A stretch of DNA of 64,000 nucleotides from Deltaproteobacteria bacterium. Lineage in GTDB: Bacteria > Myxococcota_A > UBA9042 > PHBI01. How positions within the stretch are numbered: the first letter of the stretch is position 1; every line of letters starts with the position of its first letter. The notes below the pieces were generated by a model. The model was not told the DNA's origin and searched no databases. It was given only the letters and a program-made list of their open reading frames with translations. The DNA is taken from assembly GCA_020632715.1 (NCBI GenBank), contig JACKFA010000003.1, positions 496,001-560,000 of the forward strand, read 5' to 3'. This document shows, piece by piece, positions 36,850 through 43,701 of the stretch. Position numbers and translations under genes: made by a program.

Positions 36850-38250
36850 TCACTCGAGCGGCGCGTAGACCTCGTGGAGCACGCTCTCGCCGCAGTCGCC
36901 GCCCACCGCCCCGCTCGGGCCGTGGATGACGGCCACCTCCGCGAGATCGTGCGCCTCGAGCGCCACGTCGCGGCACTCGTGGACGAGCGTCCCGGCGACG
37001 TAGACCCGCACCGTCGCGTAGGACGTGCCGAAGCCCCCCGGGTCGCGCCAGTAGTGCACGCCGACCCGGTAGTCGCCCGTCTCGAGCGCGTTCAGGTTCA
37101 GGTTCTCGGGCCCGGCACCGTCCCTGTCGTCGCGCTCGAGCCGGGGATCGTCTTCCACGAGCGGGTCGATGGCCCCCCAGTCGGGCGTCGGGTTGTGCCA
37201 GTAGGCGTCCCCGACCGGGTCGAACCAGTCGGCGCCCGGGCGGAGCAGGTGCAGGTCGAGGTCGGCGCCCGCCGCGGGCCCCGTGTCCGTCTCGTCCGGA
37301 TCGCCCGGCGTCCGCCAGAGGAGCTCGATGTGGACGAGCTCGTCGGGGGTCACGACCACCGTCAGCGGGGCGGCCTCGGCGCGCGCGCCCGCCGCGTCCG
37401 TCGCGACGAGGCGGAACACGTACGTCCCGGCGACGTTCGTCTCGAACGTCGGATCGGGCGCCGTCGCCGCCGGGAGGAACGTCCCGAGCGAGCCCGCGGG
37501 CTGGTCGACCTCCCACGCGTAGGCCGTGGCCCCGCAGCTCTCGCTGCCGACGAGGTGCAGCGCCGTCTGCGGGATGACCTCGTCACCCTCCACGACCCGC
37601 GCCCGCGCGACGAGCCCGGCGCCCGCGCCCCGGAGCGGGATCGTGAGCGCCCGCGGCGGCGCCCCGTAGCGCACCGTGACCGCGCCGTCCGGCGCCGCGC
37701 ACGCGCGGGACCGGTAGCTCACCGTGAACGCCGCTGCCTCGCCGGGCCCGAGCGCCGCGGGGAGGCCCACGGCGTCGACGTCCCAGCCGTCCCCCGTCAC
37801 GGTGACGCCGCTCACGGCGACGGCCTCGGTGCTCACGTTCGCGAGCGTCACGGCGACCGACGCCGACTGACCGAGCGGCACGACGTCGAGCCCGACGTCC
37901 GCCGGCGTGGCGACGAGCGCGGCGGGGCCTGGGTCGCCGCCGAGCGCCGAGCCGGGGTCCCCGGGGAGGTGCACCTCCGGCGCGATCGTGTCTCCCGAGG
38001 CGTCGCTGGCCGCGGAGGCCGTGTCCTCGGCGTCCGCGACGCCGCCGAGCCGGCGGGCCTCCACGTCCACGACGCACCCCGCCGCGACCACCATCGCCGC
38101 GAGACCGACGAGCAGCGCCGCGAGCGTCGCGCGTCGCCGTGGTCCTGAACCTGGTCCTGAGCTCGGTCCTGGGTCGGGCGAGGGATCCTCCGGGGGCCAT
38201 CCTCTCCCAGATTGGCGTGGCGCTCTGCGATCCGTCACGCCGAGGCTCAT
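36850..38250 (-). CDS. Lipoprotein, paralogue 1 of a tandem family
   Basis: A 466-residue protein, first gene of the minus-strand run. The ATG at 38250 has only a GGAAAA site, and the lipobox (VAAGC) comes late (about residue 60) after a Pro/Gly/Ser-rich N-terminus, so a later start is possible. It has the full architecture: Asp/Ser/Thr linker, ASH-like domain (SVAVTLANVSTEAVAVSGVTVTG), PKD-like domain (NVAGTYVFRLVATDAAGAR) and family C-terminal domain (LLWRTPGDPDETDTGPAAG, DLDLHLLRPGADWFDPVGD, YWHNPTPDWGAIDPL, DGAGPENLNLN, YRVGVHYWRDPGGFGTS). It diverges from the DUF6976 gene; the 141 bp between them should contain both promoters. Confidence 0.86.
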   Translation of the reverse strand: MSLGVTDRRAPRQSGRGWPPEDPSPDPGPSSGPGSGPRRRATLAALLVGLAAMVVAAGCVVDVEARRLGGVADAEDTASAASDASGDTIAPEVHLPGDPGSALGGDPGPAALVATPADVGLDVVPLGQSASVAVTLANVSTEAVAVSGVTVTGDGWDVDAVGLPAALGPGEAAAFTVSYRSRACAAPDGAVTVRYGAPPRALTIPLRGAGAGLVARARVVEGDEVIPQTALHLVGSESCGATAYAWEVDQPAGSLGTFLPAATAPDPTFETNVAGTYVFRLVATDAAGARAEAAPLTVVVTPDELVHIELLWRTPGDPDETDTGPAAGADLDLHLLRPGADWFDPVGDAYWHNPTPDWGAIDPLVEDDPRLERDDRDGAGPENLNLNALETGDYRVGVHYWRDPGGFGTSYATVRVYVAGTLVHECRDVALEAHDLAEVAVIHGPSGAVGGDCGESVLHEVYAPLE

Positions 38251-38391
38251 TTTTCCGCGGCGGGCGGCCCCATGGCGGCAGCGCGAGTTACAGCGCCCGC
38301 GCCGTCGGCCCTCATCGAAACCGTCACACCGGCGATTATGTCGGTGTGGCCACCGCGGCCACGCGCGTCCCCGAGCGGCGAGGCACCCCCG

Positions 38392-39369
38392 ATGCTGACC
38401 GACTTCGACACCGTCCGCGACCTCATCTGGGCGGGCCGCACGCTCGTCCTCGCGGGCGACGAGCGGCTCCTCCGGCGCCTCCCCGCGGGGCGCTGGATCG
38501 GCGGCACCATCCCGTACTTCATGGGCGACGCCGGCGGCGTCACCGACCGCGCCGCCATCCACGTCGACGAGCTCCCGGCGGTCGCCGAGCTCGCCACGCT
38601 CGCGACCTACGACCTCGACACCATCCACCGCGTCGCCGCGGACAGCCCGGACAACGGCTACACCGTCCTCATCATCCCCGCGTTCTCGCCGGTGCACGCG
38701 CGCTACGCGAGCGAGGCGCCAGGCTACGACGCCATGGCCGCGAAGGTCGTCGCCGGCTGGGTCTCCGGGGTCCACCTCGACGACGCCGGCGAGCGCGCGC
38801 CGTTCGTCTTCGACGGGCGCACCGGCGAGGCCTACGCCGACCGCGGCGTCGCCCTCCACGTCTCCCTCCCGGCGACCTACGCCGCGACGCTCTCGACGGT
38901 GAACGTCTTCGAGCGGGGTGACGGCGACGAGATCACCTTCCCGGAGACCGCCTTCTACGCGACGGAGTGCCTCGTCGACGGTGAGCCGCGGCGCTTCGCC
39001 GACTACATCCTCGAGCGCGGCCTCGACATCCGCGTCCCGCTCGTCACGGACGACCTCGGCCCGTCGATCAACGTGTCGATCCAGGCCGTCGAGGACGGCA
39101 CGGTGCGCTTCTTCGCCCCGGTCTTCGAGGGCGCCGTGTACCGCTTCGCGACGCCTCTCGAGGACTACGCTGGGCGCTTCGAGGCGGCGCTCCCCGCTGG
39201 CGTCGACGAGCCCGCGCTCGCCTGCAACTGCGTCCTGAACTACCTCTACGGCGAGCTCGAGGGGCGGCGGACGGGCGGCTTCCGGGGGCCGATGACCTTC
39301 GGCGAGATCGGCCAGCAGCTCCTGAACCAGACGCTCGTCTACGTGACGGTCGACCGCGTCGTCAGCTGA
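38392..39369 (+). CDS. DUF6976-type protein
   Basis: A 325-residue protein. I place the start at ATG 38392, behind GAGG and just before the conserved part; in-frame ATGs farther upstream would add a Pro/Ala-rich, poorly supported extension. The sequence begins LTDFDTVRDLIWAGRTLVLAGDERLLRRLPAGRWIGGTIPYFM, which I associate with the DUF6976 family. It continues with an Asp/Ala-rich soluble domain containing NGYTVLIIPAFSPVH and a Cys pair (ACNC) near residue 285. There is no signal peptide and no membrane helix, so it should be cytoplasmic. Function unknown. Its 3' end overlaps the convergent Clp gene by 8 bp. Confidence 0.8.
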   Translation: MLTDFDTVRDLIWAGRTLVLAGDERLLRRLPAGRWIGGTIPYFMGDAGGVTDRAAIHVDELPAVAELATLATYDLDTIHRVAADSPDNGYTVLIIPAFSPVHARYASEAPGYDAMAAKVVAGWVSGVHLDDAGERAPFVFDGRTGEAYADRGVALHVSLPATYAATLSTVNVFERGDGDEITFPETAFYATECLVDGEPRRFADYILERGLDIRVPLVTDDLGPSINVSIQAVEDGTVRFFAPVFEGAVYRFATPLEDYAGRFEAALPAGVDEPALACNCVLNYLYGELEGRRTGGFRGPMTFGEIGQQLLNQTLVYVTVDRVVS

Positions 39370-41902
39370 CGGTCGGCACGACCGCGACCTCGCCGTCCTC
39401 GAGCACGAGGCACAGGTGGTCGCCCGGCTGCGCGTCGCCGCGGAGCACCGCGCGGGCGATGGCGGTCTCGCAGACGCGCTGCACGGCGCGCCGGAGCGGG
39501 CGCGCGCCGAGCTCGGGATCGGCGCCGCCCTCGCGGACGAGCATGGCGACGACGTCGGGGTCGGCCTCGTAGCTGATCTTGCGCTCGACGAGGAGGCGCG
39601 CCGAGCTCTCGGCGATGAGGAGGCGCGCGATGCGCCCGATCTCGGTCGCCCCGAGCGGGCCGTAGACGCACTTCTCGTCGATGCGGCCCCAGAGCTCGGG
39701 CGGCAGCGCCTTCCGCGCCTCCTTCATGACGGCGTCCACGTCGCGGTCGTCGAGGCGGTAGCTGCCGCTCGCGTCGGCGGGGGCGTCGTCGCCGCCGAAT
39801 CCGATGCGCCGGCGGGCCTTGGCGGCGAGCGCGGGGGCGCCGAGGTTGCTCGTCATGATGACGACGGTGTTCTTGAAGTCGAGGGCGTGCCCCTTCGCGT
39901 CGGTGACGCGCCCCTCGTCGAGCACCTGCAGGAGGATGTTCAGGACGTCGGCGTGCGCCTTCTCGATCTCGTCGAAGAGCACGATCTGGTAGGGCCTGCG
40001 CGCGAGGGCGGCCGTGAGCTGGCCCGCGTCCTCGTGGCCGACGTAGCCGGGGGCCGCGCCGAGGAGGCGGGCGACGGCGTGCCGCTCCATGAACTCGCTC
40101 ATGTCGAAGCGGGTCATGGCCTCCTTGCTGCAGAAGAGGAACTCGGCGAGGACCTTGGCGGTCTCGGTCTTGCCGACGCCGCTCGGGCCGAGGAAGAGGA
40201 AGCTCCCGATGGGGCGGTTCGAGGAGAAGCCGGCGCTGTTGCGCTGGATGACCTCGGTGACCTGGTCGAGGACGGCGTCGTGGCCGATGACGCGCGCGCC
40301 GAGGAAGTCGCGGAGCGTGAGCATGCGCTCGGCGTCGGTCGTGAGGAGGCGCTCGATGGGGATCTGCGTGAGCTCGCTCACGACGCTCGCGATGTCCTCG
40401 ACCTCGACGACCTCCTTCCCGAAGCGCACGGCGCGCGCGGCGGCCGTGTCGACGAGGTTGAAGGCCTTGTCGGGGAGCTGGCGGTCGACGATGTAGCGGC
40501 GCGACATGCGCACGGCCACCTCGAGGGACTCGGGCTGGTAGAAGACGCCGTGGTGGTCCTCGTACTTGCCGATGACCCCCTTCAGGATGGCGAGCGCGTC
40601 CTCCTCGCTGGGCTCCTCGACCTCGATGGGCTGGAAGCGGCGCTCGAGGGCGGCGTCGCGCTCGATGTGGCGGTGGTACTCCTTCGGGGTGGTCGCGCCG
40701 ATGCAGGGGAACTCGCCGCGCGCGAGGGCCGCCTTGAGGTCGTTCGCGGCGTCGAGCGCGCCCTCGCCGCTGCCGGCGCCGACGAGCGTGTGGAGCTCGT
40801 CGATGAAGACGACGACCTTCCCGTTGGCGCGCCGCACCTCCTCCTTGAGCTTCGCCATGCGGCGCGAGAAGGAGCCGCGGAGCTCCGTGCCCGCGACGAG
40901 GGAGCCGACGTCGAGCGAGATGATGACCCGGTCGCGGAGGGCGGCGAGGCGGTCGGCGTGCGCCTCGATGGCGAGGGCGAGGCCCTCGATGATGGCGGTC
41001 TTCCCGACGCCCGGCTCGCCGACGAGGCAGGGGTTGTTCGAGCGGCGCTTGTTGAGCACGTCGATGATGGTGTCGATGACCTTCTCGCGCCCGATGACGG
41101 GGTCGATCGTGCCGCGCGCGGCCTCGGCCGAGAGGTTGCGCCCGAGCCCCGCGAGGAGCGGGAACTGCTCGGCGTCGAGGAGGAAGCGGGCGCCGGGGTC
41201 CGCGAGCGCGGCCGCGCCGGCGGCGGGCGACGTGCCGACGACGCCGCTCGGGGCGCGCTTGTCGGCGGTGCGGGGCTCCGGCTCCCAGGCCGGGGCAGGG
41301 GTCGTCGAGGGGGAGATCGACGGGAACGGCGCCTCGGCGACGAGCGGGCGGATCTCGGGGCGCGGTGGGGCCGGGCGTGGCTCGGGGGCTGGCAGGGGCG
41401 GGCCGGGGTCGCGGACGCTCACGGCGCGGGCGGGCTCGCCGTCGAAGGCGTTGGGCTCGGCGCGCACGAGGGCGCGCGGGGCGGGGGCGGTGAGCTTCCC
41501 GAGGGCGAGCGTGCGGACGTGGGTCGGGGCGACGCCGAGGAGGGCGATGAGGCGGTAGGCGATGGCCTGCTTCTCGCGGGTGAGCGCGAGGAGGAGGTGG
41601 AGGGTCGTGACCATGCTCGAGCCGGAGTGCTTCGCGGCGTCGAGCATGCGGTCCTCGACGGCGGCGAGGAGGTCCTCGGACTCGGCGAGGCGCCCGCGAT
41701 CCTGGCGCTTCACCTCGGAGAGGGCGTCGAGGAGGCGCTCGGGGTCGAGGCGGAGCTCGGCGAGGACGGCGCCGGCGCGGTTCGGGTGGGTGAGCAGCGC
41801 GAGGAGGAGGTGGGCCGTCGTGAGCGGCTGCTCGGCGGCCGACGCCATCTCGCGGCCGGTCCGCAGGATCTCCTTCACCTCGGCGCTCAAACGCATGCGC
41901 AT
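39362..41902 (-). CDS. ClpA-like AAA+ protease-chaperone ATPase with long N-terminal linker
   Basis: An 846-residue double AAA+ protein. Two Clp-N repeats occupy about residues 1-145, followed by an unusually long Pro/Ala/Glu-rich linker of about 100 residues. D1 has Walker A GEPGVGKT and Walker B VVVFIDELHTLVGAG. D2 has GPSGVGKTE, LFDEIEKAH and the sensor segment MTSNLG. No coiled-coil M-domain is inserted in D1, as in ClpA and unlike ClpB/ClpC. The tripeptide IGF in KARRRIGFGGDD sits where ClpP-docking loops occur, so partnership with ClpP is likely. It should unfold cytoplasmic proteins. Start ATG 41902 (or 41896) has a poor ribosome site. It may be a second Clp ATPase beside the housekeeping one, which is not in this window. 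Confidence 0.88.
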   Translation of the reverse strand: MRMRLSAEVKEILRTGREMASAAEQPLTTAHLLLALLTHPNRAGAVLAELRLDPERLLDALSEVKRQDRGRLAESEDLLAAVEDRMLDAAKHSGSSMVTTLHLLLALTREKQAIAYRLIALLGVAPTHVRTLALGKLTAPAPRALVRAEPNAFDGEPARAVSVRDPGPPLPAPEPRPAPPRPEIRPLVAEAPFPSISPSTTPAPAWEPEPRTADKRAPSGVVGTSPAAGAAALADPGARFLLDAEQFPLLAGLGRNLSAEAARGTIDPVIGREKVIDTIIDVLNKRRSNNPCLVGEPGVGKTAIIEGLALAIEAHADRLAALRDRVIISLDVGSLVAGTELRGSFSRRMAKLKEEVRRANGKVVVFIDELHTLVGAGSGEGALDAANDLKAALARGEFPCIGATTPKEYHRHIERDAALERRFQPIEVEEPSEEDALAILKGVIGKYEDHHGVFYQPESLEVAVRMSRRYIVDRQLPDKAFNLVDTAAARAVRFGKEVVEVEDIASVVSELTQIPIERLLTTDAERMLTLRDFLGARVIGHDAVLDQVTEVIQRNSAGFSSNRPIGSFLFLGPSGVGKTETAKVLAEFLFCSKEAMTRFDMSEFMERHAVARLLGAAPGYVGHEDAGQLTAALARRPYQIVLFDEIEKAHADVLNILLQVLDEGRVTDAKGHALDFKNTVVIMTSNLGAPALAAKARRRIGFGGDDAPADASGSYRLDDRDVDAVMKEARKALPPELWGRIDEKCVYGPLGATEIGRIARLLIAESSARLLVERKISYEADPDVVAMLVREGGADPELGARPLRRAVQRVCETAIARAVLRGDAQPGDHLCLVLEDGEVAVVPTVS

Positions 41903-42094
41903 CCCCCACCGTGAGCCGCCGGATTAGCACACGCGGGCGGGGCCGAACAACGCCAAGGGGGGGAGGCCGGTGGGGCAGCGCAACCCGCGTGAGACCAAAC
42001 GCCCCGGGCGTGGGGTAGGGGGCGTCTCGCGGGCGGCGGCGGGGGCGCGGCGCGGCGCCGCGTCGCAGGCCGGGGGGAGCGCGGGCGCGGCGGC

Positions 42095-42109
42095 TGGCAC
42101 GGGGCTTGC
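42095..42109 (+). promoter_or_regulatory. Sigma-54 promoter (-24/-12)
   Basis: TGGCACGGGGCTTGC matches the sigma-54 consensus TGGCACG-N4-TTGC exactly, with correct spacing between the GG and GC dinucleotides. Initiation would fall near 42121, giving a leader of about 74 nt before the small Lys-rich gene. The GC-rich 190 bp upstream could hold activator sites (inverted repeat-like CGCCCC...GGGGGCG near 42001). Confidence 0.75.
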
Positions 42110-42194
42110 GAAGTCCTTCGTCGCCGGTCGAGGCCGGTCGAGCGCCGCGCGAGACGCTGGCGCGAGCCCCATCAGGACACGTCAGGAGGACACC

Positions 42195-42455
42195 ATGGCC
42201 ACGCATTCGCACACGACGTCGAACGACAAGTCGAAGAAGGACACGAGCAAGAAGGCGCCGAGCCAGAAGAAGGACGACCAGCTCCAGACGGCCGACCGCG
42301 TCGCCGGGAAGAAGACGAAGCAGGAGGAGCAGCGCGGCAGCGACGACACGATGTCGGACCGCCGCGGCGCGAAGCGGATCCCGGAGAACGGCGAGAGCGG
42401 GAAGTCGCTCGACACCAACACGATGTCGGACCAGTCGGGCACGAAGCGCCGCTAG
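42195..42455 (+). CDS. Small Lys-rich hydrophilic protein
   Basis: An 86-residue protein, ATG at 42195 with a perfect AGGAGG 6-7 nt upstream. The composition is dominated by Lys, Ser, Thr, Asp and Gln with almost no hydrophobic residues (HTTSNDKSKKDTSKKAPSQ), so it is predicted disordered and cytoplasmic. The segment TMSD followed by R/Q occurs twice (TMSDRRGAKR and TMSDQSGTKR), an internal duplication. It lies alone between a sigma-54 promoter and a strong hairpin, implying an individually regulated transcript, perhaps stress- or development-related (inference). No family recognised. Confidence 0.75.
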   Translation: MATHSHTTSNDKSKKDTSKKAPSQKKDDQLQTADRVAGKKTKQEEQRGSDDTMSDRRGAKRIPENGESGKSLDTNTMSDQSGTKRR

Positions 42456-42471
42456 GAGCTCGCCCGAGCAG

Positions 42472-42521
42472 GACGACCGCCGCCCAGAGCGCCCCCGAGG
42501 GGCTCTCCGGGCGGCGTCGTC
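42472..42521 (+). terminator. Hairpin terminator after the Lys-rich gene
   Basis: GACGAC-C-GCCGCCC (42472-42485) pairs with GGGCGGCGTCGTC (42509-42521), with one bulged C. A second nested stem (AGAGC...GCTCT) lies inside. No clear T-run follows. It starts 17 nt after the stop codon. Confidence 0.6.
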
Positions 42522-42619
42522 TCGTGTTGGGAGCGAGGCCCACGCCCGCCCCACACCCCGGCTCCCGCGGGCCGGTCGCTCTGGAGGAGGGGCGGCTCGC
42601 GGGGGCCTCTTCTTTTGGC

Positions 42620-42625
42620 TACGCT
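42620..42625 (+). promoter_or_regulatory. Candidate -10 box for a leaderless crotonase transcript
   Basis: TACGCT ends exactly 7 nt before the ATG at 42633. No Shine-Dalgarno sequence is present. The spacing is the same as at 12369 and 15656. Confidence 0.4.
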
Positions 42626-42632
42626 CCCCGTC

Positions 42633-43427
42633 ATGAGCGAGCCCATCACCCGCGTCGAACGCGATGGCGCCGTCGCGCGCCTCATCATCGACAACCCGGC
42701 CGCCCGGAACGGCCTCACCGCCGACGCATGCCGCCACGCCGCCGCCGCGCTGCGCGAGGCGGGCGCGGATCCCGCGGTGCGCGTGGTCGTCGTCGAGGGG
42801 GCGGGGGGGCACTTCTGCTCGGGCGCCGATCTGCGCGCGGCGGGGGCGCTGGTCGGGATGGACGACGACGCCGTCCGCGCCTATGTGCGCGAGGGGTTCC
42901 AGCCGCTCGTCGAGGCGGTGTGGGGGTGCGCCAAGCCGACGCTCGCGGTCGTCCGCGGGGCGTGCGTCGGGTTCGGCTTCGACCTCGCGCTCGCGTGCGA
43001 TCTGCGGCTCGCCGCGGGCTCGGCGCAGCTCGCGCAGGTGTTCTCGCGCATCGCGCTCGTGCCGGACGGCGGCTCGTCGTTCACGCTGCCGCGGCTCGTG
43101 GGGCTCGGGCTCGCGATGGAGATGATGCTCCTCGGGGAGAAGATCGACGGGCACCGCGCCGCCGCGCTCGGCCTCGTGAACCGCGCCGTCCCCGAGGAGG
43201 AGCTCGCGGCGCTCGCCGCCGACTGGACCGCGCGGCTCGCGGCGGGGCCCCCGATCGCGTTCCGCCTCGGGCGGGAGAACCTGCGCGCGGGCGCCCTCGG
43301 CGGCACGCTCGCCGACGCGCTCGACCGGGAGGCGGCGGCGCAGGTGAGCTGCCTCCGGAGCGCCGACCTCGGACGCGGCGTGGCCGCCTTCTTCGCGAGG
43401 AAGGCGCCCGAGTTCAAGGGGGATTGA
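42633..43427 (+). CDS. Enoyl-CoA hydratase/isomerase (crotonase family, PaaG-like)
   Basis: A 264-residue crotonase-fold enzyme acting on acyl-CoA thioesters in the cytoplasm. The oxyanion-hole segments are GGHFCSGADLR and VRGACVGFGFDLALACDLRL. In the catalytic region, FSRIALVPDGGSSFTLPRLVG has Asp where classical hydratases have the second catalytic Glu (usually PGAGGTQRL). The LVPDGG spelling is that of PaaG-type epoxyphenylacetyl-CoA isomerases, so an isomerase or other acyl-CoA activity is as likely as hydration. The C-terminus is short and Arg/Ala-rich. No neighbouring fatty-acid or aromatic-degradation genes support a precise substrate. Confidence 0.88.
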   Translation: MSEPITRVERDGAVARLIIDNPAARNGLTADACRHAAAALREAGADPAVRVVVVEGAGGHFCSGADLRAAGALVGMDDDAVRAYVREGFQPLVEAVWGCAKPTLAVVRGACVGFGFDLALACDLRLAAGSAQLAQVFSRIALVPDGGSSFTLPRLVGLGLAMEMMLLGEKIDGHRAAALGLVNRAVPEEELAALAADWTARLAAGPPIAFRLGRENLRAGALGGTLADALDREAAAQVSCLRSADLGRGVAAFFARKAPEFKGD

Positions 43428-43432
43428 ACGCA

Positions 43433-43479
43433 TATGCCCGCGTGAAGGGCGCGGCACATCGGCGGCGCTCGCGGGCATA
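43433..43479 (+). terminator. Possible hairpin after the crotonase gene
   Basis: TATGCCCGCG (43433-43442) and CGCGGGCATA (43470-43479) are exact complements separated by 27 nt, starting 6 nt after the stop codon. The loop is long and there is no T-run, so this could instead be a protein-binding palindrome. Confidence 0.4.
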
Positions 43480-43635
43480 ATGAACGGCACATCAGATCAT
43501 TCGTGAGGCGAGGGCGGCGCCGCGCCCGACCGAGGACGATGCCGGGGCCGACCACGCTGCGCGCTTGATCGTGCGCGGAACGCGGGCGAGGCGGAGGGAT
43601 CGGCGTGGACGCGCGCGACCGCGACGTGCTACGGT

Positions 43636-43659
43636 CGTCAGACGCCGTGCGTCCTGACG
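43636..43659. promoter_or_regulatory. Inverted repeat just upstream of the giant gene
   Basis: CGTCAGACGC and GCGT-C-CTGACG form a 10-bp stem with one bulged C around a 3-nt loop, 42 nt before the start codon of the giant gene. A TACGGT hexamer at 43630-43635 directly precedes it and could be a -10 box, which would place the repeat at the very start of the mRNA leader. Operator or leader structure; not distinguishable here. Confidence 0.3.
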
Positions 43660-43701
43660 CCGGAAATCCCGACAAAAACTGAATCATCGAGGGTCGAGCC
43701 C

